From the NCBI RefSeq assembly GCF_003991135.1, contig NZ_CP016379.1, forward strand, positions 2,418,001 through 2,482,000: a stretch of 64,000 nt of DNA, given 5' to 3'. Below the pieces are notes generated by a model. The model did no database searches. It was not told where the DNA came from and was given only the letters and a program-made list of their open reading frames with translations. This document shows positions 53,144-61,881 of this stretch, in pieces (position 1 is the stretch's first letter; every line of letters begins with the position of its first letter). The translations under genes and the position numbers were made by a program. The stretch is from Anoxybacter fermentans (GTDB lineage: Bacteria; Bacillota; Halanaerobiia; DY22613).

Positions 53144-54535
53144 TTATTTTGATTTAAAAATTGATTTGACCATAGTTCCAGTACTGGCCAGGGCCATCCC
53201 CAATAAGCTTCCTTTCCGGCTAAAAATATCCTCCAACCCATTCAACACCCGATCCATCTCTTCATAAGAGACCACCAATGGCGGTTCCAATCTAATCACA
53301 TTGGGATTATTTAAAGTATAGGCTGTAATGATATTATGGCGATTTAAAAGTTCACCTGCCACCATTGCGCCCAGATATTCCTTAGAAATCTGATTTACTT
53401 TCCCACCTGTCAAGGTATTTAATACTCCTTTCGCTTCGGCAAACTCAATACCAATCATCAACCCTTCTCCCCTGACTTCTTTAATCAAAGAATATTTCTC
53501 CTGTAATGTTTTTAACCCTTTTAATAGATAAGCTCCTTTTTTATGTGCAAGAGCAGCCAGATCATTCTCTACTAACTCTTTTATTGCACCAATAACAGCA
53601 GCCATAGCCAATGTATTACCGGAAAATGTAGAGGTATGAAGGGTACATTTTTCCACTCCCCCATAGGCCTTATCCCATACTTCAGCTGATGTATGGAAGG
53701 CTCCTACAGGCATTACACCACCACCGATGGATTTGGCAAAACACATAATGTCGGGGACTACTTCATCTTTCTCAACAGCAAAGTTAAACCCTGTCCGACC
53801 AAAACCGGTCTGAACTTCATCAACAATTAAAAGTACTTCATATTGATCACAAATCTCACGCACCTTACGCAAATATCCCGGAGGTGGTAAAATAATTCCT
53901 CCTTCTCCCTGGATGGGCTCAACAATAAAAGCAGCTACATCTCCTTTCTTAAGCTCTATTTCTAATGCATCGGTATCACCAAAAGGTATCTGAACAAACT
54001 CTGGAATGAGGGGCTTAAAAGGAGCACGATATTTTTCCCTTCCTGTAGCTGTCAAAGCACCGAGAGTTTTACCATGGAATGACCCTTCACAGGAAATAAT
54101 TTTAGTTTTAGCTGTCGCTGCTCTGGCAAGTTTTATAGCTCCCTCCACAGCCTCAGCACCACTATTGCAAAAAAACGTTCTCTTTAAATTGCCTGGAGTA
54201 ATCTGTGCCAGATTATGAGCTGCAATACACTCAAGAGGATTGACAGAAGCCTGTAACAAATTGGGCCGACCCATAACTTCTTTAACCATCTCCAATATCC
54301 GGGGAGGATTATGCCCAAAGTTTAAAGCACCATAAGCGCCAAGAAAATCCAAATACTCTTCTCCATTGTCATCCCAGACCTTTACACCTTCTGCTCTAAC
54401 AAAATTTCTGTCAAACCCCAACAACCCTTTTAAAAAACCTAACCCGGGATTCAGATATTCTTTGTAAAGTTTTCGTACCTCTTTTTTCTTAATTTTCTGA
54501 ATCCCATCTGTGAAATCAATAAGTTCTGGCTTCAT
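53144..54535 (-). CDS. Class III PLP-dependent aminotransferase (ornithine/putrescine type)
   Basis: At 463 residues it is a fold-type I aminotransferase of class III. The PLP lysine is K268 (CFAKSIGGGVMPVGA), D239 is in LLIVDEVQTGFGRTGF, and TFFCNSGAEAVEGAIKLARA binds the phosphate. Compared with acetylornithine transaminases it has an N-terminal extension (about 1-45) and a short C-terminal tail (SLLGMALASTGTMVKSIF), as in putrescine-type YgjG relatives. Substrate cannot be fixed by eye. The promoter probably lies at the edge of a repeat copy just upstream. Confidence 0.85.
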   Translation of the reverse strand: MKPELIDFTDGIQKIKKKEVRKLYKEYLNPGLGFLKGLLGFDRNFVRAEGVKVWDDNGEEYLDFLGAYGALNFGHNPPRILEMVKEVMGRPNLLQASVNPLECIAAHNLAQITPGNLKRTFFCNSGAEAVEGAIKLARAATAKTKIISCEGSFHGKTLGALTATGREKYRAPFKPLIPEFVQIPFGDTDALEIELKKGDVAAFIVEPIQGEGGIILPPPGYLRKVREICDQYEVLLIVDEVQTGFGRTGFNFAVEKDEVVPDIMCFAKSIGGGVMPVGAFHTSAEVWDKAYGGVEKCTLHTSTFSGNTLAMAAVIGAIKELVENDLAALAHKKGAYLLKGLKTLQEKYSLIKEVRGEGLMIGIEFAEAKGVLNTLTGGKVNQISKEYLGAMVAGELLNRHNIITAYTLNNPNVIRLEPPLVVSYEEMDRVLNGLEDIFSRKGSLLGMALASTGTMVKSIFKSK

Positions 54536-54566
54536 TATTTTACCCCCATTTCTTTATTCATTTAAG

Positions 54567-54596
54567 ATTATACTGCAAAAAGCTAATTTTGAGCAA
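54567..54596 (-). promoter_or_regulatory. Candidate promoter at the edge of repeat copy A
   Basis: On the minus strand TTGCTC (54596-54591) lies 18 bases upstream of a perfect TATAAT (54572-54567). The -35 and spacer are inside the repeat; five of the six -10 bases come from the flanking sequence. It points at the aminotransferase, whose ATG is 32 bases away. Confidence 0.45.
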
Positions 54597-54780
54597 CATA
54601 GAAATTTTTCGCTAAACTATCTTAGCGAGATTTCCGACGAAATAAAACCTCATCACAGGAGGTGATGAGCTAATCAAGGGCCAGAAGGGCCCTTTGATTA
54701 GGAAGTCTTATTTCGACGGAAATCGAGCTTTAGATGGTTCAAAAAATTTCTCAAGAAGCGAAAAATTAGCTTTTTGCAGT
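54572..54780. repeat. 209-bp palindromic interspersed repeat, copy A
   Basis: Begins ACTGCAAAAAGCTAATTTT and ends with its inverse complement AAAATTAGCTTTTTGCAGT. The arms pair along most of their length. The centre forms two hairpins: CTCATCAC/GTGATGAG and CTAATCAA..TTTGATTAG. No coding potential. Copies B and C have the same length. It looks like a MITE-like or REP-like non-autonomous element. Confidence 0.92.
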
Positions 54781-54884
54781 TTAATTATATTTATTATATC
54801 AAAATCTATAGAAGCATGGAAGGAAAATAAAGAAAAACTGCCGAATTTAATTATACGGACTATTGAAAGGGGGCCTTATAAGGT

Positions 54885-55661
54885 ATGAAATCTCATGTTC
54901 CGATATTTCTGCTAATCATCTTTTTATTTACCAGTGTAGTCCATGGAGAGATAGGCCATCCTGAAGCAAACTTAAAAGAAGGGTATCTTATCGTTGAAGG
55001 TACAGGAGTAATACCCACAAATGTTTCTGATTATGCCCAGGCTATAGCTTTAGCACGACTTGCTGCCAAAGTAGATGCTCAAAGAAATCTATTAGAGATT
55101 ATCTCCGGTCTTAAACTGAATAGTGAAACTTCTGTGGTTAATCTAATAGCCCATGATATAGTTCGTACCAAAGTAGAAGGAATGTTACAGGGAGCACAAT
55201 TTATCCCCGAAAACGAATATATTCAAAATGGAATTTACCATCTGAGACTAAAAATTAATGTCAAAGATATTAATTCCAGCATCTCTCCAACTCCGCAAAC
55301 AGAACTCTCCATTATTCCTAAAGAAGAATATACCGGTCTAATTATTGATGCCAGAGGGTTTAACATTACTTCTCCCAACTTATTGAAGATTCGAGACCTT
55401 AAGGGAAATTTAATCTATTCAGCCGATCGTGCCCTTTATCAACCTACTGACTCCATCTTTAAAAAGAGTAAAAATGACGCTTTATCCGATCCACGGATTG
55501 GTGATAACCCTCTTATTATCAGTGCCATTAAGATTGATTCTTATGATGACTCAACCCTTTTCGTCTCTGAAGGGGACGGACGTCTGATTTTAACTTCTCT
55601 CGAAAATACCGATGTATTTTTATTATCAAAAATAGTAGTAATTACCGGGGGGGCTGAATAA
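54885..55661 (+). CDS. Secreted LPP20/FlgP-like protein
   Basis: The 258-residue protein has a signal peptide (FLLIIFLFTSVVHGE) without a lipobox cysteine. After it, GYLIVEGTGVIPTNVSDYAQ then AIALARLAAKVDAQRNLLEI and GLKLNSETSVVNLIAHDIVR form the LPP20-like domain, the family of the Vibrio outer-membrane flagellar protein FlgP. The C-terminal half (about 145-258) has GLIIDARGFNITSPNLLKIR, ISAIKIDSYDDSTLFVSEGD and no recognised fold. Its stop overlaps the next start (TAATG). It is transcribed away from the flagellar locus. Possible role in the outer-envelope part of the flagellum. Confidence 0.7.
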   Translation: MKSHVPIFLLIIFLFTSVVHGEIGHPEANLKEGYLIVEGTGVIPTNVSDYAQAIALARLAAKVDAQRNLLEIISGLKLNSETSVVNLIAHDIVRTKVEGMLQGAQFIPENEYIQNGIYHLRLKINVKDINSSISPTPQTELSIIPKEEYTGLIIDARGFNITSPNLLKIRDLKGNLIYSADRALYQPTDSIFKKSKNDALSDPRIGDNPLIISAIKIDSYDDSTLFVSEGDGRLILTSLENTDVFLLSKIVVITGGAE

Positions 55662-57064
55662 TGATTAAAAAATGTAAAATAAGTTTACTCATCACATTAG
55701 TTTTAGTCTTTATTTTTACTATCTTCACTTTTATAGTTTTTTCTGCTGAAAAAGTAAAAACGATTCGAGTAGAAGCTACAGGTCAGGCTCCCCTCCAATC
55801 AGATCGGGGATTAACAAAGGAAATGGCTCTTAAAGATGCCTTCAGAAATGCTTTAGAACAGGCATTAGGGATCCGGATTACAGCAGCTACTGTTATGGAA
55901 AATCTAACCATTACCTCAGATCTGGTAATTAGCCAGACCTTTGGGCATTTGCTTTCATATGAAATTATTAATGAATGGGAATCTGAAGATAAATTTTTTA
56001 TCACCATTTCTGCTGAAGTCAGTTCCGATGCCAGTTGGTGGGCTGAGTTTGAAGGAACTATGGATGTTATTCGTCTTCATTTAAAGGACCCTCTTTTGCA
56101 AGAAAGTTATACCATTCCAGACCAAATTCAACTGGGTGCTCTCTACTCTGATCCGCTAATTGTAATTCCTGTCAAAGGTAAAGATTATTACATATTGGCT
56201 ATTCATGCAGAGAGTAATCAGATTGTGTGGAAAAAGAAACTTCCTGATAAATTAACTACTCCACTAGTCACCGATGGAAAATGGCTTATTGCTATTACAA
56301 CAAACCAGGTAATTTGTATCAATCTTCAATACGGCTGGATTAAATGGAGACATTCTTTAAAAGAACCTGTTTATCAAACTCCAGCTATTTCAAATGAAAC
56401 CATCTATATTACTACTCAAAAAGGAAGCCTTTTGGCACTGGATTTAAAAAAAGGAAAGCTTCTCTGGCAAAATCGGACTCTGAGTAGTTTCCTTACTGCA
56501 CCAAAGGTTGCTGGAGATTATCTTTATTTTGCAGATGGTGATGGTTATATTCATGCTTTCGATTTAAGTATTCAGAGCCGGCTTTTTAAAAAATTGATCA
56601 GTCCAAAATTAAAAGTAGCTCCCACGCCCACTCGGATTTTGACCTATCTTAGTTGGAGTGATCAATATGACAGAATAGCAGCCATAAACTCTGTTGATGG
56701 AACCATAATCTGGGACTTTAAAGGCCAGCCTTCTTCTACCAATACTTTAGTTCTTTCTCCTTATTTGGCTCAAGATAAAATTCTCTCTGTTTTTATAAAT
56801 TCAAAAGAAAGTATAATTTATCTTCTTGATGCCAAAACCGGATATCAATACTGGAAACAAAAACTTTCTGTACCTGTAACCGAAATTGCAGGTGTAGGAA
56901 ATGGACTAATTATCCTCAATACCTGGCGTGGAATCCGAATTCTGGATCTAGAACATGGCAGCCTTCTCTGGAGCAGTAAAGGATCCGGTCTTAAAACCCA
57001 ACTTTTAGCCAGTGAAGACCGACTCTATTATCTTCATGGGCAAACACTGGATATTTATCACTAA
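55661..57064 (+). CDS. FlgT-N-like domain fused to a PQQ-type beta-propeller, secreted
   Basis: At 467 residues it has an N-terminal signal/anchor (ISLLITLVLVFIFTIFTFIV). Next, a domain at about 32-125 resembles the N-terminal part of the H-ring protein FlgT: TIRVEATGQAPLQSDRGLTK, EMALKDAFRNALEQALGIRI, IISAEVSSDASWW-like end. The rest (about 145-467) is a PQQ/BamB-type propeller with repeats such as VICINLQYGWIKWRHSLKEP, LLALDLKKGKLLWQNRTLSS and LDAKTGYQYWKQKL. Translationally coupled to the preceding gene and followed by a strong terminator. The fusion is unusual. Confidence 0.7.
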   Translation: MIKKCKISLLITLVLVFIFTIFTFIVFSAEKVKTIRVEATGQAPLQSDRGLTKEMALKDAFRNALEQALGIRITAATVMENLTITSDLVISQTFGHLLSYEIINEWESEDKFFITISAEVSSDASWWAEFEGTMDVIRLHLKDPLLQESYTIPDQIQLGALYSDPLIVIPVKGKDYYILAIHAESNQIVWKKKLPDKLTTPLVTDGKWLIAITTNQVICINLQYGWIKWRHSLKEPVYQTPAISNETIYITTQKGSLLALDLKKGKLLWQNRTLSSFLTAPKVAGDYLYFADGDGYIHAFDLSIQSRLFKKLISPKLKVAPTPTRILTYLSWSDQYDRIAAINSVDGTIIWDFKGQPSSTNTLVLSPYLAQDKILSVFINSKESIIYLLDAKTGYQYWKQKLSVPVTEIAGVGNGLIILNTWRGIRILDLEHGSLLWSSKGSGLKTQLLASEDRLYYLHGQTLDIYH

Positions 57065-57104
57065 AATTTTGTCATAACCTTGATAAATCAGGACATAAAA
57101 CAAG

Positions 57105-57138
57105 CCGTGCCTTTTATTTGAATTGGGCACGGTTTTTT
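57105..57138 (+). terminator. Intrinsic terminator after the FlgT-like gene
   Basis: CCGTGCC (57105-57111) pairs perfectly with GGCACGG (57126-57132), followed by TTTTTT (57133-57138) on the coding strand. Confidence 0.92.
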
Positions 57139-57161
57139 ATTATAACAGATCTTAAGATTAA

Positions 57162-57370
57162 ACTGCAAAAAGCTAATTTTGAGCGACATAGAAATTTTTC
57201 GCCAAATCATCTTAGCGAGATTTCTGACGAAATAAGGCCTCATCACAGAAGGTGATGAGCTAATCAAGGGCCAGGAGGGCCCTTTGATTAGGAAGCCTTA
57301 TTTCGGCAGAAATCGAGCTTTAGATGATTCGAAAAATTTCTCAAGAAGCGAAAAATTAGCTTTTTGCAGT
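57162..57370. repeat. 209-bp palindromic interspersed repeat, copy B
   Basis: Same orientation as copy A and about 93% identical by eye; nearly all differences are transitions. The flanks extend the terminal inverted repeat to TTAAACTGC on both sides. One difference keeps pairing: A-T in copy A becomes G-C in copy B in the AAATAAGGC/GCCTTATTT stem. It lies between two convergent genes. Confidence 0.92.
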
Positions 57371-57463
57371 TTAACCATAATATAGATTAATACAAAATGT
57401 TATCTACAACCTGCAAAAAGTATAATTCCCTGAACATTAAAAAAGCTGTCATACTGGACATCA

Positions 57464-59335
57464 TTAAGAACCAATATTAATTGCAATGGCTTTAAAATCC
57501 CCTTCAATGAATTCTAAAATGACTTCTACGTCTGAAACTACTCCCATTTTTTCGGTTATCTCTAATTCTTCTGACTGGCCTAAATAATCTCCCGCATCAA
57601 TTTTTAAATTTTGATTTACGTCAATCCAGCCAATAACCCGGCCCTTCCCGGGTCTGACTTTTGCTAACTCAAAACTACCATTTACTTCAACCTGAACTAC
57701 CGGACTTTTCAATTGAGCCCATCCACCTTCAATAGAGCCAAAAAAGACATATGTGTGTTGAAAACGATTCAAAGCAGCAAAGGCATCTACCAGACCATAC
57801 CCTGTCTCTTCATCATAACCCGGTGGGCCCAGGTCTCTAGCAGTTTCACGTAAAATCAAACGAATATAATCCGGGTCTTTTATTCCATGGGCAATGAGAA
57901 GAGCCGCGACTCCACTCACATGGGGGGCAGCCATAGATGTACCCTCCATATAATCATAAGAATCTCCCACCAGACTATCCCAAATAGTACTCAACACCTG
58001 GGCTTTTCTTCCAAGCCTACTATTCCCACCTGGAGCCATCAATTCCAATCCTTTTCCATATGATGAATAATAAGTACGTTCTCCATCTGGCCCTACTGAA
58101 CCCACTGCAATCACTTCTGGATAAGCTGCTGGATAAAGCAAATAATCACTTCCAGTATTTCCCGCTGCTGCAACCAATAAAATCCCCGCTTGAGCGGCTT
58201 TTTTAATTGCATAATGAAGATCAGGAAAATCATAAGATGGATTATATCGATCATATGTTCCAAAACTCATGTTAATCACCTGAGCACCATTTTCAATGGC
58301 AGCATCAATACCTTTCAAGATATGATAAATGGTCGCACCAGTTTCAGTAAAAACCCGAATTGGTAAAATAGATACATCAGGGGCAACACCTACTACACCA
58401 TATTGATTTGAAACAGCCCCAATAATCCCCGCCACATGCAGTCCATGTGCATTTAAAGCCGGATTCTCCTCATTATTACCAGTTACATCGATTGCCGGTA
58501 ATAAATTTGGCAAAAGATCAGGATGGGCGCTGGTATAAAGGGTATCTAATAAAGCTACCACAACCCCAGAACCGGTAGAATACTTCCAGGCAGAACTGAC
58601 ATTGAGCATTTGCATATTCCAGAGCTCAGGCCAATATTCATCTTCTGGCTCTATCCCTAAAGATTGAATCATCCGATTTGGGGTAATAAATTCCACATCT
58701 TCAGAAATTTCTGCCATAAATTTTTCACTATTTACCCCGGGCTTGAGTCGGATGGTATAAAATTCACCACCCGACTCATAGACTATCTCTCCCTTTCCTT
58801 TTAATTTTTGTACCAACCACTCTTTACCCCTATGGGTTACCAGATTAAATTCACCTTCGACGATTCTGGATTCAAATTCCAAAGGCTTAACTTCAGAAAG
58901 GCCTGTTTTATTATTCACGGTATTAATTTCCGGCAGACTAAATTCCCGATAAATCCTGCCGGTAATCTTTTCACTAGCAGGCGCCAGATATAATGGTGGA
59001 AGATGCACCGTTTGAGAGTAACGCCCATCAATGGCATGTTCTAAAGTATAGGTCTCGTAATCTGAATGCTTAAATACCAGTCTTACTATACCCTTAGTGG
59101 GAGAAACTTGTACCGAAAATCGCCCATCTGCACCTGTTCTCCCAACTAACTCTCCAGTTTTTGTGTAGATTTCTACACCTTTGATAGGCTGTTGAAGAAC
59201 CGAACTTTCCCGGACCTCTCCCATGAATCGGACAGTATAGAGGTGGATCCCTGAAGAAGTGCAACCGCTTAAGAAAATACAGATAATAATAAGCAAAGTA
59301 AAGATTCTTTTAAAATGGCCAGCCACTTTTGCCAC
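57464..59335 (-). CDS. Subtilisin-like serine protease (S8), lipoprotein
   Basis: The 623-residue protein has a lipobox LSGC with C25 as lipidation site. An N-terminal carboxypeptidase-regulatory/SdrD-like beta domain (about 35-115: QPIKGVEIYTKTGELVGRTG) is followed by a propeptide-like part (about 155-225) and the S8 domain (about 240-530). The triad is D264 (VALLDTLYTSAHPDL), H297 (NAHGLHVAGIIGA) and S467 (MEGTSMAAPHVSG), with oxyanion N393 (AAAGNTGSD). DTL and HGLH differ from the usual DTG and HGTH but keep the catalytic residues. It follows a possible outer-membrane protein gene by three bases. Confidence 0.9.
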   Translation of the reverse strand: MAKVAGHFKRIFTLLIIICIFLSGCTSSGIHLYTVRFMGEVRESSVLQQPIKGVEIYTKTGELVGRTGADGRFSVQVSPTKGIVRLVFKHSDYETYTLEHAIDGRYSQTVHLPPLYLAPASEKITGRIYREFSLPEINTVNNKTGLSEVKPLEFESRIVEGEFNLVTHRGKEWLVQKLKGKGEIVYESGGEFYTIRLKPGVNSEKFMAEISEDVEFITPNRMIQSLGIEPEDEYWPELWNMQMLNVSSAWKYSTGSGVVVALLDTLYTSAHPDLLPNLLPAIDVTGNNEENPALNAHGLHVAGIIGAVSNQYGVVGVAPDVSILPIRVFTETGATIYHILKGIDAAIENGAQVINMSFGTYDRYNPSYDFPDLHYAIKKAAQAGILLVAAAGNTGSDYLLYPAAYPEVIAVGSVGPDGERTYYSSYGKGLELMAPGGNSRLGRKAQVLSTIWDSLVGDSYDYMEGTSMAAPHVSGVAALLIAHGIKDPDYIRLILRETARDLGPPGYDEETGYGLVDAFAALNRFQHTYVFFGSIEGGWAQLKSPVVQVEVNGSFELAKVRPGKGRVIGWIDVNQNLKIDAGDYLGQSEELEITEKMGVVSDVEVILEFIEGDFKAIAINIGS

Positions 59336-59338
59336 CTC

Positions 59339-59860
59339 CTATAGCTCAAATCCGATCCAGAGAGCCATTCCATCTTTATTTCCCAAAAGGTTACCTATTC
59401 CCACTTTACCCCTGATCCATTTCTTTAAAAAACTAACCTCCAGTTGATATCTTAAAAAACTTCCAACAAGATCATCTATCATCACATCTGCACCGAGAAT
59501 TATTTTACCAAAAGAAACCGGAATTTGAGCTCTTAGACCATTTCTAAAAAAAGAATTATTTGTCTTTAGAAGTCGATATTCTTCCAAACCTACAAGACTC
59601 CAGATTTCCCCGTAGGAATGACCTGAAAGACGAAAATCAAAACCCACTCCCACCTGTTGATAATAATCACTAATCTTAAAAATCTCCAGATAAAAACCCT
59701 GTGTATCAACAGGGAGAATTTCAATTCTCCATAAATAACCATTCTCGTTTTTTAGAAAAATCTTATTTCCATTTAAAATAATAGAACTTGCTTCTCCTAC
59801 ACTGGAAAGTAAAACAATACAAATAATCACCAGACAGAGAACTAATTTATATTTATCCAT
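59339..59860 (-). CDS. Secreted beta-rich protein, possible small outer-membrane barrel
   Basis: I do not recognise the family. The 173-residue protein has a signal peptide (LVLCLVIICIVLLSSVGEAS) and alternating hydrophobic strands: WRIEILPVDTQGFYLEIFKI, GVGFDFRLSGHSYGEIWSLV, KIILGADVMIDDLVGSFLRY, and it ends with GMALWIGFEL, an aromatic-rich last strand as in outer-membrane barrels. With the FlgH/FlgI evidence for an outer membrane, a small barrel is plausible. It lies three bases upstream of the lipoprotein protease, and 26 bases after phosphoglucomutase. Confidence 0.6.
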   Translation of the reverse strand: MDKYKLVLCLVIICIVLLSSVGEASSIILNGNKIFLKNENGYLWRIEILPVDTQGFYLEIFKISDYYQQVGVGFDFRLSGHSYGEIWSLVGLEEYRLLKTNNSFFRNGLRAQIPVSFGKIILGADVMIDDLVGSFLRYQLEVSFLKKWIRGKVGIGNLLGNKDGMALWIGFEL

Positions 59861-59886
59861 TTATTTCTCACCTTTTTTAAGTCAAA

Positions 59887-61617
59887 TTAAACCCCAATGT
59901 ACTCTAAAACTTCCTCTTTTAATTCTTTCAGAAGTTCTTTTGCATGGGACATACTCTTTCCAATAATGGAAAAATATATTTTAATCTTAGGTTCAGTTCC
60001 GGATGGTCGAATAGTAAAACTGCTTTTATCTTCAAATTTGAATTTTAAGACATTTGATTTGGGTAAATCAAGAGCTGTTCTTTTTCCAGTGGGTATGTCA
60101 TATTTCTCCTGATTTAAATAATCTTCCAGCCAGATAACTTTTCTACTTCCTACTTCTTTTGGAGTTGTTTTTCTCAATTTTTCCATGATTTTTTGAATCT
60201 TCTCCTGACCTTCAACACCCTCAAGTTTAATGGAAACCAGATCTTCCATATAGTAACCGTATTCTTCCATCAACTTCATTAACTGCTCATAAAGGGTAAT
60301 CCCCTGAGCCTTATAATATGCAGCCATTTCACAGATCATAGCAGCAGCTACCACTCCGTCTTTATCACGGGCATGAGTTCCTACCAGATATCCATAACTT
60401 TCTTCAAAACCAAAAAGAAATTCATGCTCTCCTGTCTCTTCAAACTCCTTAATTTTCTCACCGATAAATTTAAAACCTGTCAGGGTGTCAATAACACCTA
60501 CCCCGTATTTTTCTGCAATCTCCTTAACCATATCAGTAGTGACTATTGTTTTAATAATAACGCCATTCGACGGAAGTTTACCTTTCTTTGAACGCTGAGA
60601 TAAAATGTATTCAGTCAACAATACTCCAACCTGGTTTCCCGTAAGTACAACATAATCTCCATCTTCAGTCTGTTCTACAACTCCAATCCGGTCACAATCA
60701 GGATCAGTTCCAATGATAAGATCAGCCTCTTCTTTTTTAGCCATTTCAATGGCCAGATTAAAGGCTTCTTTCTCCTCAGGGTTAGGATATTCTACAGTTG
60801 AAAAATCCGGGTCCGGCAATTCCTGTTCAGGCACTACTTTTACATTATTAAATCCCTTTTCAGCTAAAACCCGTCGAACCGGGATATTACCTGTACCATG
60901 CAATGGTGTATAAATAATCTTTAAGTTGGCTACATAATCCTGAAAACCCGGATCAATAAAGGAAAGACTTTTTATTTTGTCAATAAATTTGTCTTCAACA
61001 CTTTTATCAATTATATTAAAGAGCCCCATTTGTTCTGCTTTCTCTCTGGACATAGTCTTAACCTGACTAAAATCAGTTACCTTCTTTATTTCCTCGATAA
61101 TTAAAGAAGCAAGATCAGGTACTATCTGACCGCCATCTTCCCAATAAACCTTATAGCCATTATATTCAGGCGGATTATGTGAAGCCGTAATAACTACACC
61201 GGCAATAGTATTCAATTCTCTTACCGCAAAAGAAAGCATTGGGGTTGGGGTTAATTTGTCAAATATGTATGTTTTGATACCATTGGCATTCAATACCGAA
61301 GCCGTTTCTAAAGCAAATTCACTAGAGTAATGTCTGGAATCATAGGCAATTGCAACTCCCCGATTAAGAGCTTCATCACCTAATTTCTTAATATAATTTG
61401 CAAGACCCTGAGTAGCTTTACGTACAGTGTATTTATTCATGCGGTTTGTTCCAGGTCCAATTATTCCTCTAAGCCCTCCTGTCCCGAACTCAAGATCACA
61501 GTAAAACCTTTCTTTTATTTCGGCCTCATTATCTTTTATTTTTAAAAGCTCCTCTTTTGTCTTTTCATCAATATAGCTACTGTTTAACCACTCATTGTAT
61601 TTCTTTATATAATCCAA
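59887..61617 (-). CDS. pgcA: Phosphoglucomutase/phosphomannomutase (alpha-phosphohexomutase)
   Basis: At 576 residues it is the long Bacillus PgcA-type. It interconverts hexose 1- and 6-phosphates. The active serine is S146 in VVITASHNPPEYNGYKVYW; the metal loop is IIGTDPDCDRIGVVEQ; FGFEESYGYLVGTHARDKDG binds the sugar and TIRPSGTEPKIKIYFSI the phosphate. It may supply glucose-1-phosphate or related phosphates for glycan synthesis. It is separated from manA by repeat copy C. Confidence 0.95.
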   Translation of the reverse strand: MDYIKKYNEWLNSSYIDEKTKEELLKIKDNEAEIKERFYCDLEFGTGGLRGIIGPGTNRMNKYTVRKATQGLANYIKKLGDEALNRGVAIAYDSRHYSSEFALETASVLNANGIKTYIFDKLTPTPMLSFAVRELNTIAGVVITASHNPPEYNGYKVYWEDGGQIVPDLASLIIEEIKKVTDFSQVKTMSREKAEQMGLFNIIDKSVEDKFIDKIKSLSFIDPGFQDYVANLKIIYTPLHGTGNIPVRRVLAEKGFNNVKVVPEQELPDPDFSTVEYPNPEEKEAFNLAIEMAKKEEADLIIGTDPDCDRIGVVEQTEDGDYVVLTGNQVGVLLTEYILSQRSKKGKLPSNGVIIKTIVTTDMVKEIAEKYGVGVIDTLTGFKFIGEKIKEFEETGEHEFLFGFEESYGYLVGTHARDKDGVVAAAMICEMAAYYKAQGITLYEQLMKLMEEYGYYMEDLVSIKLEGVEGQEKIQKIMEKLRKTTPKEVGSRKVIWLEDYLNQEKYDIPTGKRTALDLPKSNVLKFKFEDKSSFTIRPSGTEPKIKIYFSIIGKSMSHAKELLKELKEEVLEYIGV

Positions 61618-61881
61618 ACCAGCTCATCCCCTTTCTCTAATTTTCAGACTTTGATACTCATTGTTAATTTTTACAAATTGACCAGAAATAATACCATGAT
61701 TTTACTGCAAAAAGCTAATTTTTCACTTCAAAAAAAATTTTTCGAACCATCTAAAGTTCGATTTCAATCAAAATAAGGCGCACTAATCAATGGGCCCTTC
61801 AGGCCCTTGATTAGCTCATCATATCCTCATATGAGGCCTTATTTCGACTGAAATCTCACTAAGATAAGTTGACGAAAAATT
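61618..61881. other. Gap between pgcA and manA, largely repeat copy C
   Basis: The first 86 bp (61618-61703) contain the AT-rich leader of pgcA with a purine-rich ribosome binding site; the remainder is the palindromic repeat that runs into the manA coding end. No gene is seen. Confidence 0.65.

Larger units (their letters stand above)
54536..54884. other. Divergent intergenic region with repeat copy A
   Basis: This 349-bp stretch between the aminotransferase and the FlgP-like gene contains the 209-bp palindromic repeat (54572-54780), a candidate promoter at its left edge reading toward the aminotransferase, and about 100 bp of AT-rich leader before the plus-strand gene. A 64-codon plus-strand frame here lies within the repeat and is not considered a gene. 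Confidence 0.7.
57065..57463. other. Intergenic region with terminator and repeat copy B
   Basis: About 400 bp without a gene, between convergent genes. It contains the terminator at 57105-57138 and the palindromic repeat at 57162-57370. The last 90 bp (57371-57463) show no clear feature; I see no strong terminator for the convergent subtilase gene other than the repeat itself, whose hairpins could serve. Confidence 0.7.

Noticed and set aside
54694-54888. 64-codon plus-strand frame overlapping repeat copy A
   Set aside because: Half is repeat sequence and it has no ribosome binding site; the real gene starts at 54885 with GGGGG upstream.
57160-57375. Small RNA gene for copy B of the repeat
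   Set aside because: The structure would fit, but there is no promoter of its own and no expression evidence; listed as repeat only.
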